Shown here in pieces: positions 1-7,405 of a stretch of DNA of 7,586 nucleotides. The stretch is from NCBI GenBank assembly GCA_001771735.1, contig MEUM01000118.1:1-7586 (forward strand), in the 5' to 3' direction. Source of the stretch: Caldifarciminota bacterium RBG_13_43_14. Its GTDB lineage: Bacteria; Hydrothermota; Tepidihabitantia; SM23-42. The notes below the pieces were generated by a model. The model made no database searches, was not told the DNA's origin, and saw only the letters and a list, made by a program, of their open reading frames with translations. The position numbers were made by a program, and so were the translations under genes. Each line of letters opens with the position of its first letter. The stretch's first letter is position 1.

Positions 1-1
1 G

Positions 2-2263
2 GTTCTGATAAATCTCGGGGTCGAACTCAATGAATTAAGAAAAACCATCGAAAGTTCGGTTAATTTCGGCACTGGAGGAAAGCTCGACGTACCACTTTCC
101 AATGATGCGCGGCTGGCCTTGAATTATGCCATGGAAGAAGCGAAAAATTTCGGTCATTCCTATGTCGGCACTGAGCATTTACTGCTGGGAATAATTCAAA
201 CCCAGGAAAGTCTGGGCGCTAAAATACTCGAATCAATGGGTATGGATTATGACACGGTAAAGAATGAAATCATACAACTGCTCAAACCCGAAGGCGTCAT
301 GACCGGGAAAACCGCAAAGGGCAAAACGCGCAGTTCAGCACTGGATCTTTTTTCACGTGATCTTACCCGATTAGCTGAAGAAAACGAACTGGATCCGATC
401 ATTGGCCGGGAAAATGAAATAGAACGCGTGATCCAGGTGCTCTCCCGCCGCAAAAAGAACAATCCGGTACTGATTGGTGAGGCCGGTGTTGGGAAAACTG
501 CTATTGTCGAAGGCCTTGCCCAGGATATTATCGCCGATAATGTGCCGGACTCGCTGCGCAATAAACGAGTGGTTGCCCTTGACATGGCATCGATAGTTGC
601 CGGTACAAAATACCGAGGTCAATTTGAAGAAAGGTTAAAAGCGGTAATTAATGAAGTTACAAAGAATAAGAACATAATTATATTTATTGACGAACTTCAT
701 ACCATAGTCGGTGCCGGTGCAGCCGAGGGGGCTATCGATGCCTCCAATATGCTCAAGCCAGCTCTGGCACGTGGTGAATTGCAATGTGTGGGTGCAACTA
801 CACTTGAGGATTATCGTCGCTATATCGAAAAGAACGGCGCGCTGGAAAGACGCTTTCAGCCGATAGTTGTCAATCCGCCGACCGTACAGGAAACAATAAA
901 TATTTTACAGGGATTGAGAAAAAAATATGAAGACCATCATCTGATAAAATATACTGAAGAATCATTAGCGGCTGCTGCGCATCTCTCCGACCGTTATATA
1001 ACCGACCGTTTTCTTCCGGATAAGGCGATCGATGTTATTGACGAAGCCGGTGCCAAAGTCAAACTTTCGAAAATTGTGAAAAGTCAAGCAAGGATAGAAC
1101 TTGAAGCTAAATTAAGCGAAATTCGTTTGAAAAAAGAAAAAATGGTCTCGGATCAGAATTTTGAGGAAGCAGCTGCGCTGCGTGACCAGCAGAAACAGCT
1201 TGTGACCGAGATGAACGAAATAGCAACCGGTCCCGCACAGGAAAGACCGGTAGTAATCGAAGAGGATATTGCATTTGTTGTATCACGCTGGACGGGCATA
1301 CCAGTTTCCAAGATCGAAGAAAAAGAGTCAAATCGACTTCTGCGTATGGAAGAAGAATTGAAGACAAAGATCGTTGGCCAGGATGAAGCGATCAATGCGA
1401 TTGCCAAAGCAGTAAGACGCAGCCGGGCCGGCGTTAAAGATCCAAAAAGACCGATTGGATCTTTCATATTTCTTGGTCCCACCGGTGTCGGCAAAACTGA
1501 GCTTGCCCGACGCCTGTCCGAATTTATGTTCGGTGATACAAATGCATTAATATCCCTTGATATGTCGGAGTATATGGAAAAATTTAATGTCTCGCGTCTG
1601 ATCGGCGCGCCGCCTGGATATGTTGGATACGAGGAAGGCGGGCAGTTGACCGAAAAAGTTAAGCGCAAGCCATATTCAGTTGTTTTGTTCGATGAGATCG
1701 AAAAATCCCATCCTGATGTCTTTAATATTCTTCTCCAAATCCTGGAAGATGGCAAGTTGACCGATTCATACGGTCGCCGGGTCGATTTTAAGAACACGAT
1801 CATTATTATGACCTCAAATATCGGTACGGCGGGCATAAAACGGAGCGAAGGTCTCGGCTTCACAAAATTGACACCGGATATGACCTATGACAGCATGAGA
1901 TTAAAATTGCTAGAAGAAGTGCGTAAACTTTTCTCGCCTGAATTTCTCAATCGTGTCGATGAGCTCGTGGTATTCCGACAGTTGACAAAAGACCACATGA
2001 AATTGATCGTTGATATTCTTATCAAAGAGGTCGAAGACCGGCTCAGTGATAAAAAGATGGGCCTGGAACTTGATGAATCGAGCAAGGACTTGTTAGTTGA
2101 GCAGGGATTTGATCAGGAATACGGTGCGCGTCCTCTAAAAAGAACGATACGACGCTTAATCGAGGACCCTCTTTCCGAAGAAATATTGAAAGGCAATATC
2201 AAAGAGAACAAGCTAATCAAATTGATCCGTGTAAATGACCGGATCGAATTTAAGCAGAATTGA
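2..2263 (+). CDS. clpC: ClpC-type AAA+ protein-unfolding ATPase, 5'-truncated by the window edge
   Basis: The reading frame is open from base 2, so the first visible ATG or TTG codons are internal and the true start lies upstream; 753 residues are visible, against about 810 for full ClpC. Visible residues 1-95 contain the second part of the Clp N (adaptor-binding) domain, with the family phrase GHSYVGTEHLLLGI. The first AAA+ module has Walker A GEAGVGKT (159-166), pore loop KYRGQFE (about 203-209) and Walker B IIIFIDE (225-231). A middle region at about 359-409 includes a UVR-like coiled segment, which separates ClpC from ClpA and ClpB. The second AAA+ module has Walker A GPTGVGKT (492-499), Walker B VVLFDE (560-565), pore loop GYVGYEEGG and a C-terminal D2 small domain (EYGARPLKR). 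An LGF tripeptide (about 618-620) sits where ClpP-binding loops occur, so the protein probably feeds substrates to ClpP in the cytoplasm. It is the first visible gene of the operon with bamA. Confidence 0.96.
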   Translation, partial: VLINLGVELNELRKTIESSVNFGTGGKLDVPLSNDARLALNYAMEEAKNFGHSYVGTEHLLLGIIQTQESLGAKILESMGMDYDTVKNEIIQLLKPEGVMTGKTAKGKTRSSALDLFSRDLTRLAEENELDPIIGRENEIERVIQVLSRRKKNNPVLIGEAGVGKTAIVEGLAQDIIADNVPDSLRNKRVVALDMASIVAGTKYRGQFEERLKAVINEVTKNKNIIIFIDELHTIVGAGAAEGAIDASNMLKPALARGELQCVGATTLEDYRRYIEKNGALERRFQPIVVNPPTVQETINILQGLRKKYEDHHLIKYTEESLAAAAHLSDRYITDRFLPDKAIDVIDEAGAKVKLSKIVKSQARIELEAKLSEIRLKKEKMVSDQNFEEAAALRDQQKQLVTEMNEIATGPAQERPVVIEEDIAFVVSRWTGIPVSKIEEKESNRLLRMEEELKTKIVGQDEAINAIAKAVRRSRAGVKDPKRPIGSFIFLGPTGVGKTELARRLSEFMFGDTNALISLDMSEYMEKFNVSRLIGAPPGYVGYEEGGQLTEKVKRKPYSVVLFDEIEKSHPDVFNILLQILEDGKLTDSYGRRVDFKNTIIIMTSNIGTAGIKRSEGLGFTKLTPDMTYDSMRLKLLEEVRKLFSPEFLNRVDELVVFRQLTKDHMKLIVDILIKEVEDRLSDKKMGLELDESSKDLLVEQGFDQEYGARPLKRTIRRLIEDPLSEEILKGNIKENKLIKLIRVNDRIEFKQN

Positions 2264-4458
2264 TACTAATACTTGCCCTTCTCCATTACACAATTGCGGG
2301 TGTTGATATTGATGCCCGCTGGACCGATGCAAAGCTGATCACCGACGTTTCAGGTCTTCAGATCGGCAATGAATTACAGAAAAATGATATTGAAAAAGCA
2401 ATCGAAAATCTGACCCGACTAAAACTGTTCAACTTCATCAACGTTGATACATCAATTGTCGGTGACGGTGTCTTTATCACGATCCATGTCACGGAAGCTC
2501 CTTTTTTAAAGCATAATCCTGAATTCATCGGCAATAAAAAATTCAGCCGTAAAACATTGATCAATGCTATCGAATTGAAAGAAGGACAGGTCGCCAACGA
2601 ACAAACAATCAGCAATGCCCGGTTCAAGATTCTAAACATGTACGAGGAAAAGCTCTATTATAAAACCACGGTCCGTGATAGTTTGAATGTCGATTCACTT
2701 AACAAAGCCGAACTGCTATTCCTGATTGAGGAAGGCACAATCCCCAAGGTCGGTAAGATTCAGATCAGCGGGAACAATTCGATACCGGATAGTAAGATCA
2801 AGCGCAAGATGAAAACCAAAGAAAGAGGTTTTCTACGCAGCGGTAAGCTCGATATGGAAAAACTTGATGAGGATCTGGTTCGAGTAGCCGATTTTTATAA
2901 GGAAAAAGGATTTCTCGAAATAAAAGTGGATGAACCGGTCATCGATGTCATTGATGATCGATTCGTGATCACGATCACCGTGACTGAGAACAGTATTTAT
3001 TATGTTGGCGGTATTACTTACAATGGAAACGAAGTATTCAATGAAGAACAACTTCGGCGTCTATGCCTGATTAAAAGTAATGATGTCTATAATCTAAAAA
3101 AAGCCAATGAAACATTACAGGAATTCATGGTTGCCTATGCTGACGAGGGATACATATACTGTTCGATCGTTCCCAATGAAAATGTACGCGACAGCATTAT
3201 CGATATTGAATATGTGATCAAAGAATCCTCCCCCGCCGATATCAACCGGGTCATTATAACCGGTAATCGCAATACCCGGGAAAAAGTAATAAGACGCGAA
3301 ATAGTGACCATTCCCGGACTGCGTTTCCGGAGATCCCAGGTATTGCGAAGTATGCGTGAGATCGCCAACCTTGGATTCTTTGAAAATATCGAACCGGCGA
3401 CCGGTGCCCCGGACGACAGCGGAAATATTGATCTCATTTATTATGTAACTGAAAAACAAGGTGTGGCTACGGTCGGTGCCGGTATTTCGTATTCAGCTCA
3501 GGACAAGCTTACCGGTTATTTCGAGCTATCCCATCCCAATATGTTCGGTCGTGCCCAGAGATTATATACCAAGTTCGAGATCGGCGGTCGATTGACTAAT
3601 TATCAGATCGGATATACCGAACCATGGCTTTTTGATACAAGAACCTCGACCGGCATTGATCTATACTATACTAATCGTTTCTGGGACTATTATACTAAGC
3701 GCGACATCGGATTTGCAGGCCGTGTTACCTTTCCTTTTTACCTTGACTATACTCGCTTCAACTATAGTTTGCGCACTGAACGTACTCAGATACTCAACAT
3801 TTCAAGTTCCTATAATCCGCCCTCAAGCGGATACAGTCTTTATGACGATACAATACCAAAATGGACCATGGCCAATTCTTTCGGTTTAACCCGTGATTCA
3901 CGCGATTTTATATTTAATCCATCCAGCGGTACTTATTTATCGCTGCAAACCGAGTTTGCTAAAAAATTCTTATTCACCAATATCGACTATAATCGGGTGA
4001 CATTTGAAGCCCGTGCTTATTATCCAATATTCTGGAAATTCGTTTTAATGGGCAGGATAAAAGCCGGTATCGTTACCAGTGTCGACGAAGTGCCGTTCTA
4101 TAAAAGATTTTATGCCGGTGGAGTCGGTGACGATGGAGTACGTGGTTATTCTGATCGCTCTCTCTCCCCGGTCGTTGATGGACGCACGGTCGGTGGCAAT
4201 GCCATCCTGATCAATAATCTCGAGTTGAAACTAAAATTATCATCGAGTCTCGCCTTTTTACTCTTTTACGATGCCGGCAACAGTTTTCCGTCATATAAAG
4301 ATATAAACATGCACGAGCTTTATCGCGGCATCGGTGCCGGCGTCAGACTTGAAATACCAATGGTAGGAGTACTGGGCTTTGATCTTGGGTATGGTCTGGA
4401 TCGTGAGCATAAAGGTTTGGAACCCCACTTCCAGATCAACCCCTTTGGTATGTTCTAA
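2260..4458 (+). CDS. bamA: BamA/Omp85-family outer-membrane protein assembly factor
   Basis: This 732-residue protein is the outer-membrane insertase that folds beta-barrel proteins. A short hydrophobic signal peptide covers about residues 1-14. Five POTRA domains follow, at roughly 15-80, 82-158, 161-243, 247-321 and 325-398; the later ones show the typical strand-turn GN at their starts (ISGNNSI, ITYNGNEVF, IITGNRNT). The C-terminal 330 residues form the surface-antigen barrel. It carries the lid-lock VRGY (627-630), equivalent to the VRGF motif of the family, and ends in phenylalanine as outer-membrane beta-signals do. Length is close to the family norm (E. coli BamA is 810). The start is a TTG overlapping the clpC TGA stop (TTGA). 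An in-frame stop at 2251-2253 rules out any earlier start, and no good Shine-Dalgarno precedes it, so translational coupling to clpC is likely. The skp-like gene follows directly. Confidence 0.95.
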   Translation: MILILALLHYTIAGVDIDARWTDAKLITDVSGLQIGNELQKNDIEKAIENLTRLKLFNFINVDTSIVGDGVFITIHVTEAPFLKHNPEFIGNKKFSRKTLINAIELKEGQVANEQTISNARFKILNMYEEKLYYKTTVRDSLNVDSLNKAELLFLIEEGTIPKVGKIQISGNNSIPDSKIKRKMKTKERGFLRSGKLDMEKLDEDLVRVADFYKEKGFLEIKVDEPVIDVIDDRFVITITVTENSIYYVGGITYNGNEVFNEEQLRRLCLIKSNDVYNLKKANETLQEFMVAYADEGYIYCSIVPNENVRDSIIDIEYVIKESSPADINRVIITGNRNTREKVIRREIVTIPGLRFRRSQVLRSMREIANLGFFENIEPATGAPDDSGNIDLIYYVTEKQGVATVGAGISYSAQDKLTGYFELSHPNMFGRAQRLYTKFEIGGRLTNYQIGYTEPWLFDTRTSTGIDLYYTNRFWDYYTKRDIGFAGRVTFPFYLDYTRFNYSLRTERTQILNISSSYNPPSSGYSLYDDTIPKWTMANSFGLTRDSRDFIFNPSSGTYLSLQTEFAKKFLFTNIDYNRVTFEARAYYPIFWKFVLMGRIKAGIVTSVDEVPFYKRFYAGGVGDDGVRGYSDRSLSPVVDGRTVGGNAILINNLELKLKLSSSLAFLLFYDAGNSFPSYKDINMHELYRGIGAGVRLEIPMVGVLGFDLGYGLDREHKGLEPHFQINPFGMF

Positions 4459-4486
4459 TGCAAAAATTTCAGTCTAAATCATTTAT

Positions 4487-4491
4487 GGAGG
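4487..4491 (+). promoter_or_regulatory. Shine-Dalgarno GGAGG for the Skp-like gene
   Basis: A perfect GGAGG lies 5 nt before the ATG at 4497. It selects that ATG over the in-frame ATG at 4458, which overlaps the bamA stop and has no ribosome binding site. The chosen start also puts the hydrophobic signal peptide at the very N-terminus. Confidence 0.85.
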
Positions 4492-4496
4492 CTAAA

Positions 4497-5441
4497 ATGT
4501 TCCGTTATACGGCATTTTTCATTGTTCTCGCAAGCCTATTTGCATCGGCAAAAGAAACCAAGATTGGTTTTATCGATTCCGAAAGCATCTTTCGCGAATA
4601 TCACGCTACGGCCACAGTGACAAATCAATTTAATGAGTTTATCAACACCTACCGCGATTCGGCGGCAACGCTTAAACGTAATATCGAGCAAATACAGCGC
4701 GATTTTGAAGCACAAAAACTTGTACTATCCGAAGAAGCCCGATTACGAAAGCTGGATGAGATCGAAACCCTGCAGGCTAATTATAATAAGTTCCTTGATG
4801 AGATCTTTGGCAGCAATGGAAAGATCGAGCAGAAGAACGATGAATTAATGACCCCGCTTCTGAAAAAAATCAATGATGCCGTGCAGAAGATCGCGGAACT
4901 GGAGGATTTTAAGATGGTCGTCGACTTGACTGCTGATGTATTCTATGCTTCGGACGAACTCAATCTTACGACTCTTGTTATCAACGAGCTCAATCTTGAA
5001 TACGGTCCCCAGACAACCCCCGGTACAGAAAAAAATAAAGTGATCGCGATTATGCCTTTAAGGGAAGAGAACAAAGAAGCGAGCGATGCCAGTCTCAGCG
5101 AACGATGTCATATCGAACTATATCGCGCAATCGAGCCATTCAAACAGAAATATGAAGTTATCGCGAGGAATGAGGTCAACAGCGAAATTGTGCGCAATAA
5201 TTTTGGTAAGGATATGGACGAAAATCAAGCCCTGCAGGTTGGACGCCGGCTGATATGCGATTACATTATTATCGGCAGAGTATCAAAATACGCAAACAAA
5301 ATCGAATACACGATCTCGCTGCGTGAGGTAAGCAGTGGTCAGGAAATTATTAAAATGACTAACACGATCACTGAGGAAATTAAACTATCGGAGAGTTTGA
5401 GTAACGATTTAAGATCAGTGATCGAAAAAATACAGAAATAA
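4497..5441 (+). CDS. Skp/OmpH-family periplasmic chaperone fused to a CsgG/TolB-N-like C-terminal domain
   Basis: The protein is 314 residues from the ATG at 4497; the longer version from 4458 would add 13 residues and has no ribosome binding site. A signal peptide (about 1-18, ending ASA) predicts export to the periplasm. Residues about 19-167 match the OmpH/Skp family: an opening KIGFID strand, a long charged helical hairpin (about 35-130) and a closing strand-helix segment, KMVVDLTADVFYASDELNLT. Skp holds unfolded outer-membrane proteins for delivery to BamA, whose gene is directly upstream. After a short linker (YGPQTTPGTEKN, about 169-180) a second domain runs to the end. Its strand VIAIMPL, helix, VIARNEV, helix with QALQVGRRL, strand DYIIIGRV and a final SLREVSSGQEI follow the pattern of CsgG/LpoB/TolB-N-like domains. 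Ordinary Skp is about 160 residues, so the protein is roughly doubled. The Skp part is confident; the C-terminal assignment is from pattern only. Confidence 0.85.
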   Translation: MFRYTAFFIVLASLFASAKETKIGFIDSESIFREYHATATVTNQFNEFINTYRDSAATLKRNIEQIQRDFEAQKLVLSEEARLRKLDEIETLQANYNKFLDEIFGSNGKIEQKNDELMTPLLKKINDAVQKIAELEDFKMVVDLTADVFYASDELNLTTLVINELNLEYGPQTTPGTEKNKVIAIMPLREENKEASDASLSERCHIELYRAIEPFKQKYEVIARNEVNSEIVRNNFGKDMDENQALQVGRRLICDYIIIGRVSKYANKIEYTISLREVSSGQEIIKMTNTITEEIKLSESLSNDLRSVIEKIQK

Positions 5442-5488
5442 TTACAGATACTAAATTCTCTTAATCACCATTAAAGAAAGTTCAATTC

Positions 5489-5941
5489 TTAGTCGTTACC
5501 TTGTTGCTTTTTTATCTGCTTAATGATCTCCCGTATTTCACGATTAAACTCATCCTGAAAGATCAGGAATTTTGCCCGCTGGGTAACGGTCAATACCGCC
5601 CACATCTCTTTTGTTTTGTTGATCTGATCTTCAAGTTTACGCCGGTGCGCATGTTCATAGCGCTCCAGTACTTCGTTTATTTTTTTATCATCAACATTCT
5701 GTTTTACCAGGTCTTTAAGTTCATGTAATATCGCTATTTTCTCTTCATTGAATTTTTTCTCGATCTTATGGAATTCATTCAATTTAGGGAAAAATACTAC
5801 GGCCTGTTCAGTGGTAAGATCCAGCTCTTTAGTGAGCTTGTATATACGCACTTTTTCAACAAGCTCGCCGGGATCATCGGTTGCGAACGTTAAATTCACC
5901 ATACACAACGATAAGGCTGCAATAATTATTAATAACTTCAC
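5489..5941 (-). CDS. Secreted LTXXQ-motif (Spy/CpxP-like) helical periplasmic protein
   Basis: This is a 150-residue protein with a signal peptide (about 1-20, cleavage probably after LTFA). The mature part is almost entirely charged alpha-helix. It carries two copies of the family signature: LTTEQ (42-46) and LTVTQ (117-121), each opening a helix as in Spy, CpxP and ZraP. Relatives act in the periplasm as chaperones or as sensors that tune envelope-stress signalling. The start is GTG (5939-5941), preceded 4 nt away by a strong AAGGAGG. It is the third gene of a sigma, anti-sigma, LTXXQ set and begins 36 nt after the anti-sigma stop, so it is probably cotranscribed. The placement suggests either the periplasmic sensor for the anti-sigma factor or a product of the stress response; the sequence does not decide. 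Cys13 lies in the signal peptide but is not in a proper lipobox. Confidence 0.85.
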   Translation of the reverse strand: MKLLIIIAALSLCMVNLTFATDDPGELVEKVRIYKLTKELDLTTEQAVVFFPKLNEFHKIEKKFNEEKIAILHELKDLVKQNVDDKKINEVLERYEHAHRRKLEDQINKTKEMWAVLTVTQRAKFLIFQDEFNREIREIIKQIKKQQGND

Positions 5942-5945
5942 AAAA

Positions 5946-5952
5946 CCTCCTT
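5946..5952 (-). promoter_or_regulatory. Shine-Dalgarno AAGGAGG for the LTXXQ protein
   Basis: A full AAGGAGG on the minus strand ends 4 nt before the GTG at 5941. It supports GTG as the start codon, since no ATG in this frame would give the complete signal peptide. Confidence 0.8.
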
Positions 5953-5977
5953 AAATTTCCGTTTCATTATCAGCATT

Positions 5978-6520
5978 TTACGTACCGATCAAGTACATCT
6001 CGGTCAGCTTCTTAACGAATGTTTTTTGCTCTCCGGCGCTCATATCAAATATCATTTGCTCGTTGGTCTCCATAGCCCATTCTTCCAAACCGTTCAGATC
6101 AGCAATAAGCTCATCATCGATCAACCCTTTAAAAGTAAGGCTGGCAATATCATTATCTTCAAGCAAAAACGATGCGGGAACCTCGATCTCAAAGGTTTTT
6201 GGTTGACGGGAAATGAATACTAATAAGATCATTGCCGCGGCGGCCGCAGCTGGAATTAAAGCCCATGCAAAATACCGGCTTGATTTCTTTTTTAGTGCTG
6301 GTTGCTTTGCCAGAGCCTTAACCGATTCAAACCAGTCATCCGAAGGTAGATCAACGGCATCTTGATCTAATATTTGATAGACCTCCAAAATTTTTCTATA
6401 AGCCTGGCGACAATCGTTACAAGCTTCCAAATGACTGGAGATATCAAGCGCTAATTGTGCATTGACCGTTTTTTCGCAAAAATCCAAGAGTAATTGACTG
6501 CATTTGCTACAATCGATCAT
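5978..6520 (-). CDS. Zinc-finger anti-sigma factor, single-pass membrane protein
   Basis: This 180-residue protein is placed to hold the adjacent ECF sigma factor inactive at the inner membrane. The cytoplasmic N-terminus has the zinc-binding anti-sigma pattern: H30-x3-C34-x2-C37, with upstream cysteines at 4 and 7. This is the ZAS-type sigma-binding domain. A KKKSSR stretch then precedes one transmembrane helix (about 84-103, alanine- and leucine-rich), which orients the remaining 75 or so residues into the periplasm. The periplasmic part is acidic and ends in a helix containing SAGEQKTFVKKLTEM. The ATG overlaps the sigma stop by ATGA, the usual arrangement for balanced sigma and anti-sigma synthesis, with AAAGGA a few bases upstream. 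Proteolytic release of the sigma factor on envelope stress is typical of the family; no cleavage site can be read directly. Confidence 0.92.
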   Translation of the reverse strand: MIDCSKCSQLLLDFCEKTVNAQLALDISSHLEACNDCRQAYRKILEVYQILDQDAVDLPSDDWFESVKALAKQPALKKKSSRYFAWALIPAAAAAAMILLVFISRQPKTFEIEVPASFLLEDNDIASLTFKGLIDDELIADLNGLEEWAMETNEQMIFDMSAGEQKTFVKKLTEMYLIGT

Positions 6521-7050
6521 ATTAATCCTTTCAAATAATCTCTCAGCTTCAAGATTGCCTGATAGTGATTTGCTTTTGCCGCTCCGGTCGTAATGCCCAT
6601 GGCCTCCCCGATTTCTTTGAAAGTATGGCCCTCGAAATGCCTTAGGATCAGAGCCGTACGCTGTCGATCAGGTAATTTCATCAAGGCCTCATCGATAATC
6701 TTTCGGGCAATGATCTTATCATGCAGGGATTCAGGATCAACATGTTGTTCACCGATTGATTCATGATATGGGATATGGCTTTTTTGACGCCGTTTATAAG
6801 ATATGCAGGTATTGACCGCGATCCGGTACAACCAGGTGAAGAACTTCGCTCTTTCATTGTATTTGCTGATATTACGATAGATTTTAATGAAAACATCCTG
6901 AGTGATCTCCCGGGCATCAGCTTCATTGCGTATGAACCGATAACAGATTGAATATACCGGGACCCGGTATTTGTCAAAAAGCCGGTTAAATGCCTGTTCA
7001 TCTCCCTGTTTGATATCATGCACCAGAATAACATCATCATCACCTTTCAT
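6517..7050 (-). CDS. ECF-subfamily RNA polymerase sigma factor (RpoE-like)
   Basis: This is a 177-residue sigma factor with only regions 2 and 4, as in the ECF group. Region 2 spans about residues 12-90, with GDEQAFNRLFDKY at its start, the core-binding DAREITQDVFIKIYRN (45-60) and the promoter-melting FFTWLYRIAVNTCISYKRR (70-88). A variable linker follows (about 89-115). Region 4 covers about 118-173, with LPDRQRTALILRHFEGHTFKEIGEAMGI and the recognition helix around TGAAKANHYQAILKLR. It directs RNA polymerase to a small regulon, probably for envelope stress given the cotranscribed membrane anti-sigma factor and LTXXQ protein. No Shine-Dalgarno is visible before the ATG. A candidate ECF promoter abuts the start, suggesting autoregulation and a leaderless message. 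Confidence 0.95.
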   Translation of the reverse strand: MKGDDDVILVHDIKQGDEQAFNRLFDKYRVPVYSICYRFIRNEADAREITQDVFIKIYRNISKYNERAKFFTWLYRIAVNTCISYKRRQKSHIPYHESIGEQHVDPESLHDKIIARKIIDEALMKLPDRQRTALILRHFEGHTFKEIGEAMGITTGAAKANHYQAILKLRDYLKGLI

Positions 7051-7055
7051 TGTAA

Positions 7056-7084
7056 TTAGACGCTATCGGTTATCAAAAAGGTTT
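7056..7084 (-). promoter_or_regulatory. Candidate ECF-type promoter of the sigma operon
   Basis: On the minus strand AAACC (7084-7080) is followed after 17 bases by CGTCTAA (7062-7056). ECF promoters typically pair an AAC-containing -35 with a CGTC or GTCTAA -10 at 16-17 bases. The -10 ends 5 bases before the sigma ATG, so transcription would begin at or next to the start codon. This is a pattern match only; the -35 is weaker than GGAAC. Confidence 0.4.
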
Positions 7085-7208
7085 AAAGAGAGCAATGATA
7101 CAAGAAAGATCACAGAGATTTCGGGCATTTTCAGAAATTACATAAATAAAAATGATGAAACAGGAAATAAATGATGGGTTCGATCACGCAGAAATAACTT
7201 TGAGCAGA

Positions 7209-7385
7209 CTATTCTTCTTCTTCAGTAAAAGGTTCGAATTCGTCTAGCTGCGCACCGCAAGCCGGGCAAACCCATTCTTCAGACAGCTCTTCGAATGTTG
7301 TACCTGAAAGTATACCATTATCCGGATCGCCGAAGCCGGGATCATATAAATACCCGCAAACAGTGCATTGCCATTTTCCGACCAT
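7209..7385 (-). CDS. Rubredoxin
   Basis: This 58-residue protein is a small iron-sulfur-free electron carrier that binds one iron through four cysteines. The two knuckles are visible: CTVCG (C7, C10) and CPACG (C40, C43), with 29 residues between them, the standard spacing. The conserved aromatic and loop signature WQCTVCGYLYDP, then GDPDNGI, GTTFEEL and EEWVCPACG, is that of classical rubredoxin. Family members are about 52-54 residues; here a short acidic tail (FTEEEE) adds a few. Rubredoxins serve in anaerobes and microaerophiles as electron donors for oxygen and peroxide detoxification or other redox steps. The ATG has AAGGAGG three bases upstream and a near-consensus promoter. It appears monocistronic, lying between the sigma operon and the gene ending at 7506, with no redox partner visible nearby. 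Confidence 0.95.
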   Translation of the reverse strand: MVGKWQCTVCGYLYDPGFGDPDNGILSGTTFEELSEEWVCPACGAQLDEFEPFTEEEE

Positions 7386-7388
7386 AGG

Positions 7389-7395
7389 CCTCCTT
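7389..7395 (-). promoter_or_regulatory. Shine-Dalgarno AAGGAGG for rubredoxin
   Basis: A full AAGGAGG lies 3 bases before the ATG at 7385. The spacing is short, but the match is complete and no other start codon fits the rubredoxin N-terminus. Confidence 0.8.
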
Positions 7396-7405
7396 AATTT
7401 TAAGC

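Noticed and set aside
1153..1863. Long open frame on the minus strand inside clpC (236 codons)
   Set aside because: It lies wholly opposite a highly conserved AAA+ coding region and its translation is serine- and arginine-rich with no recognisable motif, typical of an antisense shadow.
3632..3889. Open frame of 85 codons within the BamA barrel on the + strand
   Set aside because: Out-of-frame overlap with a well-conserved barrel region; no ribosome binding site or family signature.
4458..4496. ATG at 4458 as the start of the Skp-like protein
   Set aside because: No ribosome binding site, and it would bury the signal peptide behind 13 polar residues; GGAGG at 4487-4491 points to the ATG at 4497.
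5461..5474. TTAAT-CACC-ATTAA hairpin between the convergent skp-like and LTXXQ genes as a bidirectional terminator
   Set aside because: The stem is only five A/T pairs with no T-run on either strand, too weak for an intrinsic terminator.
5903..5905. Cys13 of the LTXXQ protein as a lipoprotein attachment site
   Set aside because: The preceding residues are LSL; the residue before the cysteine should be small (G, A or S), and a normal cleavage site follows at LTFA.
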